From Homalodisca vitripennis (taxonomy: Eukaryota; Arthropoda; Insecta; Hemiptera; Cicadellidae): a stretch of DNA of 64,000 nucleotides. Positions 62,163-64,000 of the stretch are shown one piece after another; the stretch's first letter is position 1; every line of letters starts with the position of its first letter. The position numbers and the translations under genes are program-made. The stretch covers positions 3,499,001-3,563,000 of the forward strand of contig NC_060214.1 in NCBI RefSeq assembly GCF_021130785.1. Direction: 5' to 3'. Below the pieces are notes generated by a model, which saw only the letters and a list, made by a program, of their open reading frames with translations, did not search any database and had not been told where the DNA came from.

Positions 62163-62487
62163 AAGTAATTGATGGTAAAGTTTCGAACCAATGAGTTAAA
62201 TATACGGAGAGAAGAGGTAAACTTTGCTACTTCTGATTCGGTTCTGTAGTGTGAGATTAATTAGCGGATTTGTGCTGTCTCAGCAATAATAAATGTTAAT
62301 GGACGGATACTCAGTAATTGATAATAACATTCCGAATCTAGTGAGTAAATTTTACGAGAGAAGAGGTAAACATTTCTACTTCTGACTGGGTTCTTTAATG
62401 TAAGAATAATTACCCAAGTTGTGCTGTCTCAGAAGTAATAAATTATTACTGAACAGATAATAAGTAATTGATAGTAACATTCCGAAA
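62163..62487. repeat. ~148-152-bp tandem repeat, 2.2 copies, cut by a LINE insertion
   Basis: AGTAATTGATGGTAAAGTTTCG at 62164, AGTAATTGATAATAACATTCCG at 62312 and AGTAATTGATAGTAACATTCCG at 62463 start three units. The third stops abruptly after TCCGAA where GC-rich LINE sequence begins. Confidence 0.85.
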
Positions 62488-64000
62488 TGGGCGGACCCTC
62501 AGGGGCGGTCTTACTTTCAAGGCCGTACGGGTAATGGCGACCCCGAGGTACCCTAGCTAATGCTCCAGATCCCTTCTCTTCTTGTTCTGGAGGCCTATGG
62601 CTGGCACACTTTTCTATGTGTCAGCCTATCTCTCTTCTTCACTCTCTTCTATCTGAGGTAAAGTTCCTCAACTCTTCGATCTAGTTTCCCTTTCATTTCT
62701 CCCACTAGGGGCCAAGCCACGGTGGAACAGCGTAGGCCAGGGCTGAATGGCTGGTGGCAAACCAGTCTTTACTATGCGGACTCTGGACACCGGCGACCCT
62801 CCAGTTTAAAAGCAGCTTACCCAGGCATGCGGGGCTCTGTCTGGGTGGACCTTCCATTCCCTAGCTTCTCGTGGGAACAACATGGAAAAAAACAAACACA
62901 AAAATCAAAACAAACCAACCCTTGAAACAGTTCCTGAAGCTGTTTCAAACCTACCTCTTCCTGCTGAGGTAGCTCCTGAAGCTACCTCGCACATACCACC
63001 ACCTGGCAACACAACTCAAGAGGTTGTTATGCCAACATCCCTACCTTCTCCTCAACAAAGTGCCTTAGGAACACAGGAGGTTCCATTGCACACTGAAGCT
63101 CCCATACATGGCAAGGCTTTATCTGAGGAAGGCAGCACAAGCGCTGAGGAAGCAAAATCCCTTCAAGATATAGAAGATCAGCTCCTCAACAGCCCAAGCA
63201 CTCCCAAGTCTACAGGTACGCTGGATGATGCCACAGAGCAACTCGGCAACCTTAGAATGAAGAGGCCCAATCTCACCACTGCTCAAAGAAGAGAAGCACT
63301 AAAGGCTAAACTTCTCGAAAAGGGTGAAGCTTTTGACCCTTCCAAGTGGAGGAGGGGGAAAAAGAAGAGGAAAAAGAATCAAGAACGGCAGGAGGTCTCA
63401 ACTCCGGGCCCAACTGCGGGTGCCAAGGCGGGGGTGGGGTCGGCCAAGCGCCCCAGAGGCACTTTGGTCACCCCGCCCTCCGCGGAGGGACCCGCAAAGA
63501 AGGCTAGGAGGGAAACCCAAAAGCCCGAAGCCCACGATCCCGAGGCCTCTGGTAGCACACCCAAGGCTACCTACAGAGAGGTCGCAGCAATCAAAATGGC
63601 CATAGCCCTCGAAGGCTACCCGGAAGCGAAGCTAAGTGCAGAGCAAGGAGAAGCCATCGAGGACGCAATTATGGAAGAAATCCAACCCCTGGAGGATGGT
63701 TCCGTTCCATCGTTTGCGGGCACCTACCTAGAGAAAGGTGTTTTAATTGCTTCCTGCATCAACGAACACACCAAACGTTGGCTGGAAGAAGTTATTCAAA
63801 GGATAAAACCTCTGGGAGATGACATCTCTCTGAGAGTGGGACTGCGTAAGGACATCTTGAGGTCCACTAGGGTGTTTTTCAGAGCTCACCCGAAGCTTCT
63901 GAAGAAGACACCTGAAAAGGTACTTGAGATGTTTAATAAGCAGAACCCCAACCTGAATGTAAACGAGTGGAAAATCCTTCCATCCAAGCCAGACCCGAAA
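62488..64000 (+). mobile_element. 5' end of a non-LTR retrotransposon (5' UTR and ORF1, runs off the window)
   Basis: Base composition jumps to clearly GC-richer sequence at about 62488 (GGGCGGACCCTCAGGGGCGG). About 390 bp of 5' UTR precede an intact ORF1 (62882 onward). The start is placed by the broken satellite unit beside it. A full-length-looking 5' end and open ORF1 suggest a young, possibly complete copy. ORF2 (endonuclease/RT) would lie beyond the window. Confidence 0.75.
62882..64000 (+). CDS. LINE ORF1 protein (DUF4780-like), 3' incomplete
   Basis: ATG at 62882 opens 373 codons without a stop to the end of the window. The first ~140 residues are Pro/Thr/Glu-rich and low-complexity (PEAVSNLPLPAEVAPEATS). 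LTTAQRREALKAKLLEKG and a strongly basic WRRGKKKRKKNQERQ follow (about residues 155-170), then Pro/Ala/Lys-rich linker. From about residue 279 a folded domain begins (GTYLEKGVLIASCINEHTKR, then WLEEVIQRIKPLGDDISLRV and VFFRAHPKLLKKTPEKVLEM). That pattern is like the DUF4780 region of arthropod R1/Jockey-type ORF1 proteins, thought to bind element RNA. Codon use is much GC-richer than the surrounding DNA. The family is inferred from layout and resemblance. Confidence 0.75.
   Translation, partial: MEKNKHKNQNKPTLETVPEAVSNLPLPAEVAPEATSHIPPPGNTTQEVVMPTSLPSPQQSALGTQEVPLHTEAPIHGKALSEEGSTSAEEAKSLQDIEDQLLNSPSTPKSTGTLDDATEQLGNLRMKRPNLTTAQRREALKAKLLEKGEAFDPSKWRRGKKKRKKNQERQEVSTPGPTAGAKAGVGSAKRPRGTLVTPPSAEGPAKKARRETQKPEAHDPEASGSTPKATYREVAAIKMAIALEGYPEAKLSAEQGEAIEDAIMEEIQPLEDGSVPSFAGTYLEKGVLIASCINEHTKRWLEEVIQRIKPLGDDISLRVGLRKDILRSTRVFFRAHPKLLKKTPEKVLEMFNKQNPNLNVNEWKILPSKPDPK

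Overview
This is a 64 kb piece of an AT-rich nuclear genome of an animal, most probably an insect. The evidence is spliced genes with TATA/Inr-type promoters, arthropod-style non-LTR retrotransposons, a Penelope-like element, a Tc1/mariner-superfamily element and many satellites. The sequence alone does not fix the species. I found no convincing multi-exon housekeeping host gene. Almost everything recognisable is mobile, virus-like or satellite DNA.

Layout. 1-5.7 kb (minus strand) is a virus-like gene cluster: a protein-primed-type family B DNA polymerase of the Polinton/adintovirus/bidnavirus kind, broken by three frameshifts, an unrecognised Lys/Ser-rich protein, and an intact dUTPase. Each of the three starts directly behind a strong 3' splice acceptor. 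A short TATA-driven leader exon (about 5640-5683) lies upstream. Joining that leader to the dUTPase acceptor creates the dUTPase ATG. The 365-nt leader intron holds four hairpins with two unrelated stem sequences but nearly the same 26-nt loop. 8.1-10.2 kb is a 119-bp satellite made of three interleaved subfamilies. 12.3-15.4 kb is a complete but disabled DD82E ('Sailor'-like) transposon with perfect 32-bp TIRs and a TA target duplication. 16.5-17.9 kb and 35.2-36.8 kb are decayed LINE reverse transcriptases. 28.6-32.7 kb is a Penelope-like RT split by a non-autonomous LTR element with a 4-bp TSD. 54.0-55.3 kb is a young 5'-truncated LINE with a 14-bp TSD. 62.5-64.0 kb is the intact 5' end of another LINE, whose ORF1 runs off the window.

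Between these lie many tandem arrays (8.1, 20.6, 33.7, 41.4, 44.1, 49.6 and 56.9 kb, plus several dimers). Most have periods of about 119-162 bp. There are also 18-bp and 19-bp minisatellites and a 465-bp (GT)n tract.

How the genes work together: only the 1-5.7 kb cluster looks functionally linked. Polymerase plus dUTPase suggests DNA replication and nucleotide hygiene of a virus-like or transposon-like element. The shared leader is an inference from splice signals and needs RNA evidence. No database search was possible, so family names rest on motif recognition.
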